Source: Candidatus Halocynthiibacter alkanivorans
Lineage (GTDB): Bacteria; Pseudomonadota; Alphaproteobacteria; Rhodobacterales; Rhodobacteraceae
Direction of reading: 5' to 3'
Assembly: GCF_003333265.1 (NCBI RefSeq)
Contig: NZ_QOLB01000091.1
Coordinates: 41,137-105,136 of the forward strand
Length of the DNA: 64,000 nt
The position numbers and the translations under genes were made by a program. Shown piece by piece: positions 56,299 through 64,000 of the stretch (position 1 is the first letter of the stretch; each line of letters starts with the position of its first letter). The notes below the pieces were generated by a model. The model did no database searches. It was not told the origin of the DNA and saw only the letters and a list, made by a program, of their open reading frames with translations.

Positions 56299-57216
56299 TT
56301 GATCGAAATCGGAGCTATCCCTGTTTTTGTTAAAGTGGCAGAGACCGGGGGATTTGCAGCCGCCGCACGGCTGCTGGGGCTGACAAAATCTGCAGTAAGT
56401 AAGCGTATTTCCACATTGGAAGCGCATTTAGGCGCACAATTGTTCCATCGCTCTACCAGAAGCATTTCGCTCACCGAAGCAGGTGAAATATATCTGGCAC
56501 ATGCGGTACAGGCCCTTGGATCGGCGCGTGAAGCTGAGGATGCTGTTGCAGCGCTGCAAGGCAGGCCTGTCGGTCAACTTCGGATTTGTGCGCCAGTATC
56601 ATTTGGTCTTTTACACGTTGCACCTTTGGTCACGGACTTCTTGCAAAATCACCCTGGGATCACCTTGGACTTAGCAATGGATGACAGAGTGGTCGACCTT
56701 GTTAGCGCGGGATATGACATGGCGATCCGAGCAGGAGCGATGCCCGACTCCGCGCTCATTGCACGGCGGCTGACCACTATTAAGAGCGTGATAGTCGCCT
56801 CTCCAAAATATGTTTCTGATTATGGAGCGCCCATGCATCCAGAAGATCTGATCGATCACAACTGCCTTCACTATACGTATTCGCGCGACGCGCTGGAGTG
56901 GACCTTTGCAGGACCAGAAGGAGAAGCGAAAATCAGAACGAAGGGGACGCTACGGGTCAACAACAGCGAAGCTCTTTGCCGAGCCCTGATTGACGGCCTG
57001 GGGGTGGGTCGACTGCCGACGTTTGTTGCCAGTTCGCATATTGCGGCTGGTCGCTTGATAAGAGTTGTTCCTCAACACATATTGCCAGAGCAGGCACTTT
57101 ATGCAGTTTTCCCTGAACGACGTCACATACCAGCGAAAGTCAGGGCGTTTACCGACTTTCTGGTTGATCGTATTGGCAGCGATATCGCTTATTGGGATGT
57201 TGAGGCAGCCGATTAA
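56299..57216 (+). CDS. LysR-family regulator
   Basis: 305 aa from the TTG at 56299, preceded by GTGAGG. Helix-turn-helix AAARLLGLTKSAVSKRISTL at about residues 21-40, then a substrate-binding domain of the CrgA-like group (VVDLVSAGYDMAIRAG). It is divergent from the GST-EamA-SnoaL genes and presumably controls them. An earlier TTG or GTG at 56266/56269 is possible but lacks a Shine-Dalgarno sequence. Confidence 0.85.
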   Translation: MIEIGAIPVFVKVAETGGFAAAARLLGLTKSAVSKRISTLEAHLGAQLFHRSTRSISLTEAGEIYLAHAVQALGSAREAEDAVAALQGRPVGQLRICAPVSFGLLHVAPLVTDFLQNHPGITLDLAMDDRVVDLVSAGYDMAIRAGAMPDSALIARRLTTIKSVIVASPKYVSDYGAPMHPEDLIDHNCLHYTYSRDALEWTFAGPEGEAKIRTKGTLRVNNSEALCRALIDGLGVGRLPTFVASSHIAAGRLIRVVPQHILPEQALYAVFPERRHIPAKVRAFTDFLVDRIGSDIAYWDVEAAD

Positions 57217-57334
57217 GGAATGCATAGCCCAGTTGAAATCTTGGATTGGTACATGCCGCTATTGTCATTTGTATTCAGTGCAGAGCCTCAGTTGCTGATC
57301 GCGGTATCCGCCCTTTGGACCAGTGGTTTGATGA

Positions 57335-57400
57335 AGAAGGGCGGGAACCGGCCATTCGCTGCGTTATACTTCAAAGAAAGCATTGCGGGCAAACACGCGG
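57335..57400 (+). repeat. Fragment of the dispersed intergenic repeat
   Basis: GGGCGGGAACCGGCCATTCG followed by CTGCGTTATA resembles the GGGCTCA-ACCAGCCATTCGC end of the family. Only about 40 nt align. Confidence 0.35.
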
Positions 57401-57448
57401 TTCATGACATATAATTGGACGTCCGCTTCGCTGGGCTGGCGTGAAAGA

Positions 57449-57466
57449 GCGCGCAAAGCTGCGCGC
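57449..57466 (-). terminator. Terminator after the dehalogenase gene
   Basis: GCGCGCA and TGCGCGC form a 7-bp perfect stem with loop AAGC, 11 nt past the dehalogenase stop on the minus strand and followed by TCTTTCACG in that direction. Confidence 0.65.
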
Positions 57467-57477
57467 CCTCAGATTGA

Positions 57478-58458
57478 TCAATTCCGGCGTAGCCAATCAG
57501 AGATCGCGCGCCCGATAGCATCGGGTTGATCTTCTTGAATGAAGTGGAGTCCTTGGCCGATGAAGGCCGTTTCGAGGTCTTGTATCAAACTGGAATAGAA
57601 CGGAACCGCTTGCGGCGGGACAAGCACGCCCGGCTCTGCATAGACCAAGAGCGTCGGCATATCGGTTTCACCCATAAAGGTTTCGATGTCGTCCATCAAT
57701 TGTACGCTCGACTCTGGTTGACCACCAATCGGTACCTCACGAGGCCACATCCACGTGGGCAGGCGGCTTTCGACGGTCGTGTATGGGGTACCGTATTCGG
57801 CTTTCGCGGCCTCGCCCAAAGGACGGTTGATCATCATAGGCAAAATGTTTTCTACGAACATGTTACCCTCCATAACCATTTGATACCCTTGCTCGAAATC
57901 TTGTAAGGCTCGGAACATACCACCCATCTCTTCACCCATCGCGTCATAACTTGCCTGAGGGAATGCAGGTGGTAGAACACCTTCCATGAAGGCCATTCGA
58001 ACAACCATTTCCGGATGGCGATGAGCAAAATCCCATGCGAGAGCGGCGCCCCAGTCGTGACTTACAAGTGTGATTTCTGTTAAGTCCAGTGCATCGATAA
58101 AGGCATCCAGATACTGAGCGTGATCCGCAAATGTATAGCCGATATCAGGCTTGCCAGAATGCCCCATTCCGATCAGGTCGGGCGCAATCGTACGGTGGGT
58201 GGTACTGACAAAGGGCATTACATTGCGCCACAGGTAAGCGGCCGATGGGTTGCCGTGCAGAAACACAACAGCATCGCCCTTGCCTTCTTCTAGATAAGAC
58301 ATCGTCGACCCAAGAACCGCTACTTGTCTGCGCTCGATGGTCAGTTCTTCCGAAATCACGGGCGTGGGCAACTTAGCACTTGTCTCTTGTGCAAATGCTG
58401 GTGTGAGGGACACAGCGGCGGCGGCCGCAAGGGAGGTTGTTTTGATTAGATTAAACAT
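57478..58458 (-). CDS. Exported haloalkane dehalogenase, subfamily II type
   Basis: 326-aa alpha/beta hydrolase with a signal peptide of about 23 residues (ending AFAQ). The full dehalogenase pentad aligns with LinB: nucleophile D135 and halide Trp W136 in SHDWG, halide Asn N70 in HGNPSAAYLW, acid E159 in FMEG and base H305 in LHFIQED. It should hydrolyse a haloalkane to alcohol and halide in the periplasm. Most studied dehalogenases are cytoplasmic, so the signal is notable. It is the second gene after a DUF1330 gene. Confidence 0.85.
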   Translation of the reverse strand: MFNLIKTTSLAAAAAVSLTPAFAQETSAKLPTPVISEELTIERRQVAVLGSTMSYLEEGKGDAVVFLHGNPSAAYLWRNVMPFVSTTHRTIAPDLIGMGHSGKPDIGYTFADHAQYLDAFIDALDLTEITLVSHDWGAALAWDFAHRHPEMVVRMAFMEGVLPPAFPQASYDAMGEEMGGMFRALQDFEQGYQMVMEGNMFVENILPMMINRPLGEAAKAEYGTPYTTVESRLPTWMWPREVPIGGQPESSVQLMDDIETFMGETDMPTLLVYAEPGVLVPPQAVPFYSSLIQDLETAFIGQGLHFIQEDQPDAIGRAISDWLRRN

Positions 58459-58523
58459 AGTTTCTCCAGTCCGAGACAGTGGAACCGCTCGGTTGTTTCT
58501 TCCAATGATGATGAAAAGTTTGA

Positions 58524-58820
58524 CTAGGCTGCGGGCACTTCGTAGGCGACGAACTGCATCTCGCCAACGCTAACGCGCAACGCGTTAAGGGATTGGTATT
58601 CAGGCGAATTGAACCAGACATCAAGAGTGGCAAGGTCTGGGAATTCAACGATGGCGGTTATGTGATTATCGGCACTCTCACCGATCAGAGTCTTGGCAAA
58701 ATCACCGCGTAGCACGAGCTTACCAGCATGAGCGCCAACTGTGGCGCCAGCCGCCTGCGCATATTCCTTCATCTTCGCCGGATCGCTCACTTTAATACGA
58801 GAAACAAAAAAAGCAGTCAT
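58524..58820 (-). CDS. DUF1330 domain protein
   Basis: 98-aa ferredoxin-like (dimeric alpha/beta barrel) protein. FFVSRIKVSDPAKMKEYAQA, AIVEFPDLATLDVWFNSPEY and the short C-terminal strand are typical. It is often found with TetR-controlled catabolic or redox genes. It shares a promoter with the downstream dehalogenase and lies divergent from a TetR gene across two operator-like repeats. Confidence 0.88.
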   Translation of the reverse strand: MTAFFVSRIKVSDPAKMKEYAQAAGATVGAHAGKLVLRGDFAKTLIGESADNHITAIVEFPDLATLDVWFNSPEYQSLNALRVSVGEMQFVAYEVPAA

Positions 58821-58845
58821 TCTAGGGTCTCCTTGACCTGAGTTG

Positions 58846-58867
58846 ATTTGTACATGTATGTATAAAA
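58846..58867. promoter_or_regulatory. TetR operator candidate, site 1
   Basis: A 22-bp element beginning ATTTGTACAT and ending GTATAAAA. It aligns base for base in most positions with site 2 at 58881-58902. Confidence 0.55.
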
Positions 58868-58880
58868 CAGATTCGAATAG

Positions 58881-58902
58881 TTTTGTCCATATGTGTACAA
58901 AA
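58881..58902. promoter_or_regulatory. TetR operator candidate, site 2
   Basis: A 22-bp imperfect palindrome, TTTTGTCCATA joined to TGTGTACAAAA, 22 nt before the TetR start. With site 1 it occupies the divergent promoter region. Confidence 0.6.
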
Positions 58903-58923
58903 CTTTTGTAGGAGGAGAATACG

Positions 58924-59529
58924 ATGGGTCGACCATCAAGCTTTGACCGTGATGCGGCGATAGAAACAGCAATGCAAGAAATGTGGCGTCACGGTTACAA
59001 TGCAAGCTCCGTCAAAGCTATCTCCGAGACACTCGGCATTAAACGCTCAAGCTTTTACAATGCTTTTGGGTCGCGAGAAGAGCTCTTTAAGGAAGCTTTG
59101 ACCGTCTATTTTGCACAATCCCCGGATAACATCTTGCGCGGCGAGCTTCCCGAAATGCCGGTCCTCGAACTGTTAACGAACATGTTTCGGGCCATATGTG
59201 CTGCGCGCGCTGGCGACCCCGAAGGACGCGGGTGCCTGGTAATCAACAGCTTGTCTGAACTCGACGAGTCGGATGCCGAACTTCGAGACCTGATCAAAGG
59301 CGCTGTTCTCAGCGGTGCTGCCCGCCTTGAAGAATTACTGAGCATTGCTGTTCAGAATGGAGAACTGCCCGAGACAACAAACGTGCACGCAAAGGCGCTT
59401 GCCCTTCAAAACCTCATGGTCGGCATCAATGTTTTCTCCAAAGCATTACGCGATGAAGAACAGCTGTGGTTGAGCGTGAAAACGACACTCGAGGGACTAG
59501 GACTGTATCGCGAGGGCAACCTTGCGTGA
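58924..59529 (+). CDS. TetR/AcrR-family regulator
   Basis: 201 aa. N-terminal GRPSSFDRDAAIETAMQEMW and helix-turn-helix SVKAISETLGIKRSSFYNAF, typical of the AcuR/ComR-like group. A strong GGAGGAG precedes the ATG. It is divergent from the DUF1330-dehalogenase pair, and two related repeats in the shared promoter make it their probable repressor. Its stop overlaps the start of a truncated glycosylase. Confidence 0.88.
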   Translation: MGRPSSFDRDAAIETAMQEMWRHGYNASSVKAISETLGIKRSSFYNAFGSREELFKEALTVYFAQSPDNILRGELPEMPVLELLTNMFRAICAARAGDPEGRGCLVINSLSELDESDAELRDLIKGAVLSGAARLEELLSIAVQNGELPETTNVHAKALALQNLMVGINVFSKALRDEEQLWLSVKTTLEGLGLYREGNLA

Positions 59530-59776
59530 TTTTGAAGCAATCTGCACTATAGCGGCCGACCGAAAAGGGGGCGTGGAGGCTCTCGAAGCGCTTTTCAGCA
59601 AGCCACTCACACCCACAGAGCTTTCTGTGACTTTGGCAGAGCGGTGGCTCGCGGCGATGGCCATATGCCTGTTCCAAGCTGGCTTCAATTGGAAAATTGT
59701 CGAGGCCAAATGGGCGGAATTGGAAAAGGCGTTTGACAGTTTTGATCCGTACGAGTCGCGGCCTATCTGCGGGTGA
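59522..59776 (+). pseudogene. Truncated 3-methyladenine DNA glycosylase
   Basis: 84 codons reading RDFEAICTIAADRKGGVEAL and WLAAMAICLFQAGFNWKIVE, the N-terminal third of a HhH-GPD 3-methyladenine glycosylase-like protein (about 200 aa). It stops after YESRPICG, before the helix-hairpin-helix and catalytic Asp. It begins at a TTG overlapping the TetR stop. Almost certainly non-functional. Confidence 0.7.
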
Positions 59777-59929
59777 GCTTGCCGACTGCTTAGGAGCCCC
59801 TTCTCCAATTCAAGTCGGAGTGACATTGAGATGAATACAATCTGGATTTCTCGGGTGCCATACTCTTTGGCGCGATCATCATATCAACGCCGAAGCTTTG
59901 TAGTTAATCCGGTAAAAAAGGGGCCTTTC

Positions 59930-60394
59930 ATGGAAATAGCTATCAATGGCAGCCCGGTTGCCGTGCCTGAAAAACTACAGGACGTGACTTTGCTGAACTT
60001 CCTTCGCGACTTTGTCGGGCTGACGGGCACCAAATTTGGCTGGGGGATCGGGCTGTGTGGGGCCTGCACTGTGCATATTGACGCCGTGGCAACACGATCC
60101 TGCCAGATACATGTTGCAGAAGTCGGCGACGCACAGGTCACCACGATCGAAGGGCTGGCGCAAACTTTCGCAGGCGGGGCGTTGCATCCGGTCCAACAGG
60201 CGTGGATCGCCGAAGGTGTCCCGCAATGCGGCTACTGCCAGGCCGGACAGATCATGACCGCATCGGCACTGCTGCGTCGCATTCCTGACCCAACGGACAC
60301 AGACATCCGCGAGGAGATGGGTGGAAACCTGTGTCGGTGCGGAACCTATGATCGAATTCGCCGTGCCATCACCCGTGCCGCGCAGGAGGCTTGA
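59930..60394 (+). CDS. Molybdenum hydroxylase 2Fe-2S subunit, isoquinoline oxidoreductase type
   Basis: 154-aa electron-transfer subunit. The second cluster motif is intact (QCGYCQAGQ and LCRCGTYDRIR). The first, normally FGCGxxxCGAC, reads FGWGIGLCGAC: W38 replaces a cluster cysteine, while C43, C46 and C58 remain. This would impair the plant-type cluster. It overlaps the large-subunit gene by 4 nt. With frameshifts downstream, the enzyme is probably dead or the sequence has errors. Confidence 0.8.
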   Translation: MEIAINGSPVAVPEKLQDVTLLNFLRDFVGLTGTKFGWGIGLCGACTVHIDAVATRSCQIHVAEVGDAQVTTIEGLAQTFAGGALHPVQQAWIAEGVPQCGYCQAGQIMTASALLRRIPDPTDTDIREEMGGNLCRCGTYDRIRRAITRAAQEA

Positions 60395-62646
60395 AAATGG
60401 GGAAGCAAACTGATCCGAAACCCATCAGTCAAAGGCATTTTCTGAAAAAGAGCGGCTGGGTTGCCGCCGGGGTAACAGTTGCGGTTTATGGTTCTTATCG
60501 TCAGGTGCGCGCCAAAATGCCCGCATTGCCAACATTTGATGCCCCTGGAGCACAGGATGGGGTGGCATGGGTTCAGGCGTTGGCCTTCGGGCGTATCCGG
60601 TTTTTCTGTCCCAGAATGGAGATGGGGCAAGGTGCTGGGCTGGGTCTTAGTCAGGTTGTGGCCGAAGAACTGAATATTGATCAGGCCGACATTGAGTGCA
60701 TTCTTCCTGATACCGATCAGGCTCCGCCGTTTCAGATGACAGTCGGCAGCCAGAGCATCGCGCATTTCTTTGATCCGGTTTCCTGGGGTGCCGCGCAACT
60801 GCGCGAGGCATTGCGGAGGCTGGCGGCTGGCGGCTGAAAAAAATGGCCTGCCCATGGATCAGATTAAAGACGGGCGGGCCGGGTTTATCATGCCGGACGG
60901 CAGCACCCTCGGCTACGGCGCATTGGTGCCTGCCGCAGAGGTCATTGTCACTGGCGATCAGTTGTTGGCGGATAACGCATTGCCACGGTATGCCCTTAGA
61001 TCTGCCGATAAACGTCAGGCCATCGGACAAGGCAGGCGGCATCACGAGTTGGCGGAGATTGTCACGGGTCAGATGACTTACGCCCGTGACGTCTCGATCA
61101 CCGATATGGCCTTTGGTGCGGCGATATACCCGCCTGCCTTTGGGGCCCGGTTTGTAAAAGCCGACCCGGCGAAGGCCAGAGCGATACCGGGCGTCATTGG
61201 CGTTGATATCGACAAGGGCGATGGTTTTGTAGGGATTGTTGCGGACAACCCGTTTGTCCTTGCGGACGCGATAGCGGTATTGGATGCGCAATGGCAAATA
61301 GCCGAAGAACTTAATCAAAGCCAGATTGTGTCACGCCTCGATGTCGAGAAATTCCGTTCGGACGATGATTTCGCCCACACTTTGTTGTCATCCGGTGATC
61401 TTGGTGTCGGACGGCAGACTGCCTTGCATCGCGTTACTGGTCGTTATGAAACGCCGTTCGCAGCCCACGCAGCGATTGAGCCACGCTCTGGTCTGGTTTG
61501 GGTCAGAGACGACAAAGTTGAGGTTAGGTGCGGCACACAGGACCCCTATTTTGCTCAAAAACGGGTGGCGAAGATCGTTGGCCGCGAGGTCGATGATGTA
61601 GTGGTACACACGCATCGTATCGGCGGTGGATTTGGCGGGCGGGTGCCGAGTCAGGCGACCGAGGCCGCGGCGCGTTTGTCGGCCGCCTTCAATCGGCCAG
61701 TGCGCGTGCAATGGGACCGGAAAACTGAGTTACAGAACAACTATTTCCAGCCGAAATCTTCCCATTTCATCGAGGCAGGTGTCACCGATGATGGGACCAT
61801 AAGTCACTGGGATCATGACGTTGTATCATCTTCTATCTTAACCGGATTGGTGCCGAATTTTGTCGGCAAGGCAATCGACATGGCAAAAGCAGATGATGGA
61901 ACGGTTCGCGGCATTGTTCCGCAATATGACATGTTAAACCGGCGCATCCGTCATTCGGCAGTCCGCACCCCGGTTCCTGTCAACGCCTGGCGCGGCCTTG
62001 GGTCTGACCAAATGCTTTTGCCATTGAGAGTATGATGGATGAACTGGCAAACAAGGCCGGTATCGATCCGTTGCAGTTTCGCCTGCAAAATCTGCCAGCA
62101 AGCAGTGATCGCCTGGCCAATGTTTTGCGCCGTGTGGCGAAAATATCCAATTGGGGTCAACCTGCGCTTCCCGACACCGGACGCGGTCTGGCCTGTGCTG
62201 TATATAAGGATGAAACCGTTGTCGCCGTTGTTGTGGATATTCAGATCGATCACACAGCGCGCGCAATGAGCCTGACCAGGGCCTGGTGCGCTCAGGATTG
62301 CGGACTGGTCGTTAATCCACATCAGGTCGAAAGCAAGATAATGGGCAATATTATCTGGGGCTGCAGTATGAGTTTGAAGGAGCAGATCACAATTGCCGCA
62401 GGGCGTGTCGAGCAAGACAATTTCCATATGTACGAACCTCTCCGCCACGCTTCAGCCCCCGAAGTGACCGTGGCTCTGGTCGAGCCCGCCGATACAGCTC
62501 CTTCCGCGGTAGGCGAAGCAGCGCTTCCACCGGTTCCCGCCGCGATTGCCAACGCTATATTTGCAGCAACAGGGCGGCGCATCCGAAGCTTGCCGTTGAC
62601 TTATGAAAGTACTTTTGCAGAGGCTGGCCAAACAAATCTGTTGTAG
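60391..62646 (+). pseudogene. Molybdopterin-binding large subunit, broken by two frameshifts
   Basis: Three frames together give a full-length isoquinoline 1-oxidoreductase beta-type subunit (about 745 aa): 60391-60837 with a Tat-like start and RMEMGQGAGLGLSQ; about 60830-62010 with HRIGGGFGGRV and NAWRGLGSD; and about 62010-62646 with NAFAIES, MMDELANKAG and VGEAALPP. The first shift lies in a GGCTGGC tandem next to a run of seven A. The second is a one-base loss near 62009. Substrates of this family are N-heterocycles and aldehydes. Confidence 0.85.
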
Positions 62647-62719
62647 AACTTAGTGGCCGATCCCGTCCGGCATCAAATGCGGCCTGAATTGCCGGTTACC
62701 TGAGCTACTAAATTATTGT

Positions 62720-63690
62720 GGAGGTTGTCCCATTCGCGATTTCGCCAAAGCGAGCCTGATCGACCTTGTTGTTATTTATCTCAGACTAACCAATCCGGAA
62801 TTACTCCCTGCGGGTTCCGGTGGCACAGATGCGTTGCGTCAGGCTCATATTCCGGCGGAGCTCAAGCGCGATTTATTCCAAATTGTCGGGCGCGAGTGTG
62901 GTCCCGAAGCGCTGTTATCAATCGGCCAGGGATCAGCCTCGTCACATATGATCCGATATGGCGTAGTGCACTTCGCTCTGAAAACCCGTCGGTATTGTTT
63001 GGAAAGTGGCGTCGGTTTGAAGTGTTTTCCCATTCAAAAAATCGAGTGGAAATTGATTTTACCAGCGAAAACCAAGCTCGGTTCAAACGGTATACCACCG
63101 GCGGCAGCATACCAACGACACCGGAAAACCTGTTGATTTGTGGATTGATCGTTGGCCTTTTGGAAGGCATTGGCTGTCATGGACTGTGGTGCGATATGGC
63201 GGCGCGGGGTGACGGGGTTGTGCGCATCCGCGACAAACGCGGCTTTTGGCTTCCTGATAATCCTGCCAGCCTTGTGACCGGTGGCTGGACTATCGGGTGG
63301 AAGACACATTCCGCTCCCAAAGGCATCGGCACCACGGATGATGACCTGCCGCAAATAGATTTGCCGCCGATCCCCGATACATCCTTGACGGCCCTGGTTA
63401 ACGCAGTGACCGATCTGTTGATGCGGGATGTTGCACGCCAACGGAAAACCGGCGAACTGGCCCGCGCGGTGGGTCTGTCAACGCGTACGCTCCAACGCAG
63501 ATTGGGTTAGGCCGGGCTTAGTTTTTCGCGCCTGGTGCGTATCTTTGAGGCCTGTCACCTGCTGAAACCTGGCAATACCCCGCTGACAGTGATCGGATTT
63601 TGCGCCGGGTTTTCCGACAGTGCCCATTTCAGTCGGGATTTTCGTGCTAGTGTGGGTTTGACCCCGTCCGAATTCCGTGCGGTTCAGTAA
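62720..63690 (+). pseudogene. Broken AraC-family regulator
   Basis: An N-terminal part (RQAHIPAELKRDLFQIVGRE) shifts frame near 62960 into WRRFEVFSHSKNRVEIDF. The C-terminal helix-turn-helix reads ELARAVGLSTRTLQRRLG, then an in-frame TAG at 63508, then AGLSFSRLVRIFEACHLL and FSDSAHFSRDFRASVGLTPS to the stop at 63690. It was probably the regulator of the adjacent molybdenum hydroxylase. Confidence 0.8.
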
Positions 63691-64000
63691 TTTCCAGGAG
63701 TTGTGAGAGTGACCACATTGGCCCCTATCCAGCGGTACAGGATGCGCCAGCCAAAACATTCGAATTGGGTTGCGGCTTGCCATTTGTGCTAAAAAAGTGA
63801 GCGGCGGCATTGTCCGCTCTGCTGCCCCAGGTCAGCCGGTTTGATGTTTTCCCTGTGAATGGCCGGATTGAAAAAACCAAACGTGTCGTTTCGCACCCGA
63901 GGATATCGACGAATCTCTGAATGCCCTTCGGATCGCCAAGTGGAGCCAAAAGTCGGTTTCGGCGCTTATTACTAAAATTAGCGCGGTGCCGGATCCGGTA
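63691..64000. other. Unassigned end of window
   Basis: No gene was recognised. Open frames on either strand are short and without a Shine-Dalgarno sequence or family features. Confidence 0.35.

Noticed and set aside
63691..64000. Frames at the window end as a partial gene
   Set aside because: Neither strand gives a continuous, recognisable product to the edge.

Overview
The window looks like a chromosomal segment of a marine Roseobacter-type alphaproteobacterium (Rhodobacteraceae). This is inferred from gene content, not from a database search: a Rhodobacter-style smo sorbitol/mannitol operon, TRAP and Pot-type ABC transporters, a TauR-like MocR regulator, an NsrR/NirK module, and dispersed intergenic repeats. 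No rRNA, tRNA, CRISPR array or phage module was seen.

Layout. 0-9 kb: an iron-type alcohol dehydrogenase beside a remnant ABC ATPase, a MetE-like protein, a divergent MFS/AraC pair, a MYG1-family hydrolase, and a small secreted protein whose 3' part is duplicated. 9-17.6 kb: a complete polyol uptake and catabolism operon on the minus strand (binding protein, two permeases, ATPase, sorbitol dehydrogenase, mannitol dehydrogenase, fructokinase) with its LacI regulator and a palindromic operator. 18.6-22.1 kb: NsrR-type regulator and a minus-strand operon of two-domain multicopper oxidase, pseudoazurin-like cupredoxin and copper nitrite reductase, headed by a convincing NsrR box. 22.8-33.2 kb: MocR regulator, Pot-type ABC transporter, methylmalonate/malonate-semialdehyde dehydrogenase, omega-amino-acid aminotransferase and a YeiH-type exporter, probably for beta-alanine or a related amine/sulfonate. 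33.9-37.2 kb: an ABC exporter and a wrecked IS30 transposase. 37.3-42.1 kb: a LacI regulator, gluconokinase and a three-gene TRAP transporter, with a 20-bp perfect palindrome in the divergent promoter.

42-64 kb is more accessory. Two orphan small genes lie between repeat copies. A four-gene overlapping operon (formyltransferase, PP-loop ATPase, glycosyltransferase 25, pyruvyltransferase) faces a Mur-ligase-like gene and probably tailors a surface glycan. A five-gene PspA/YiaAB/secreted protein/DUF2145/TetR cassette has three copies of the same operator in front of it and is the best candidate for a little-described envelope system. Next come a GST/EamA/SnoaL set with a LysR regulator, and a TetR-controlled DUF1330 plus exported haloalkane dehalogenase. 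The window ends in a decaying molybdenum-hydroxylase cluster with frameshifts, a lost Fe-S cysteine and a broken AraC gene.

Short related intergenic repeats recur through the window. Several genes are annotated with starts internal to the longest open frame because a Shine-Dalgarno sequence and family length support the shorter form.
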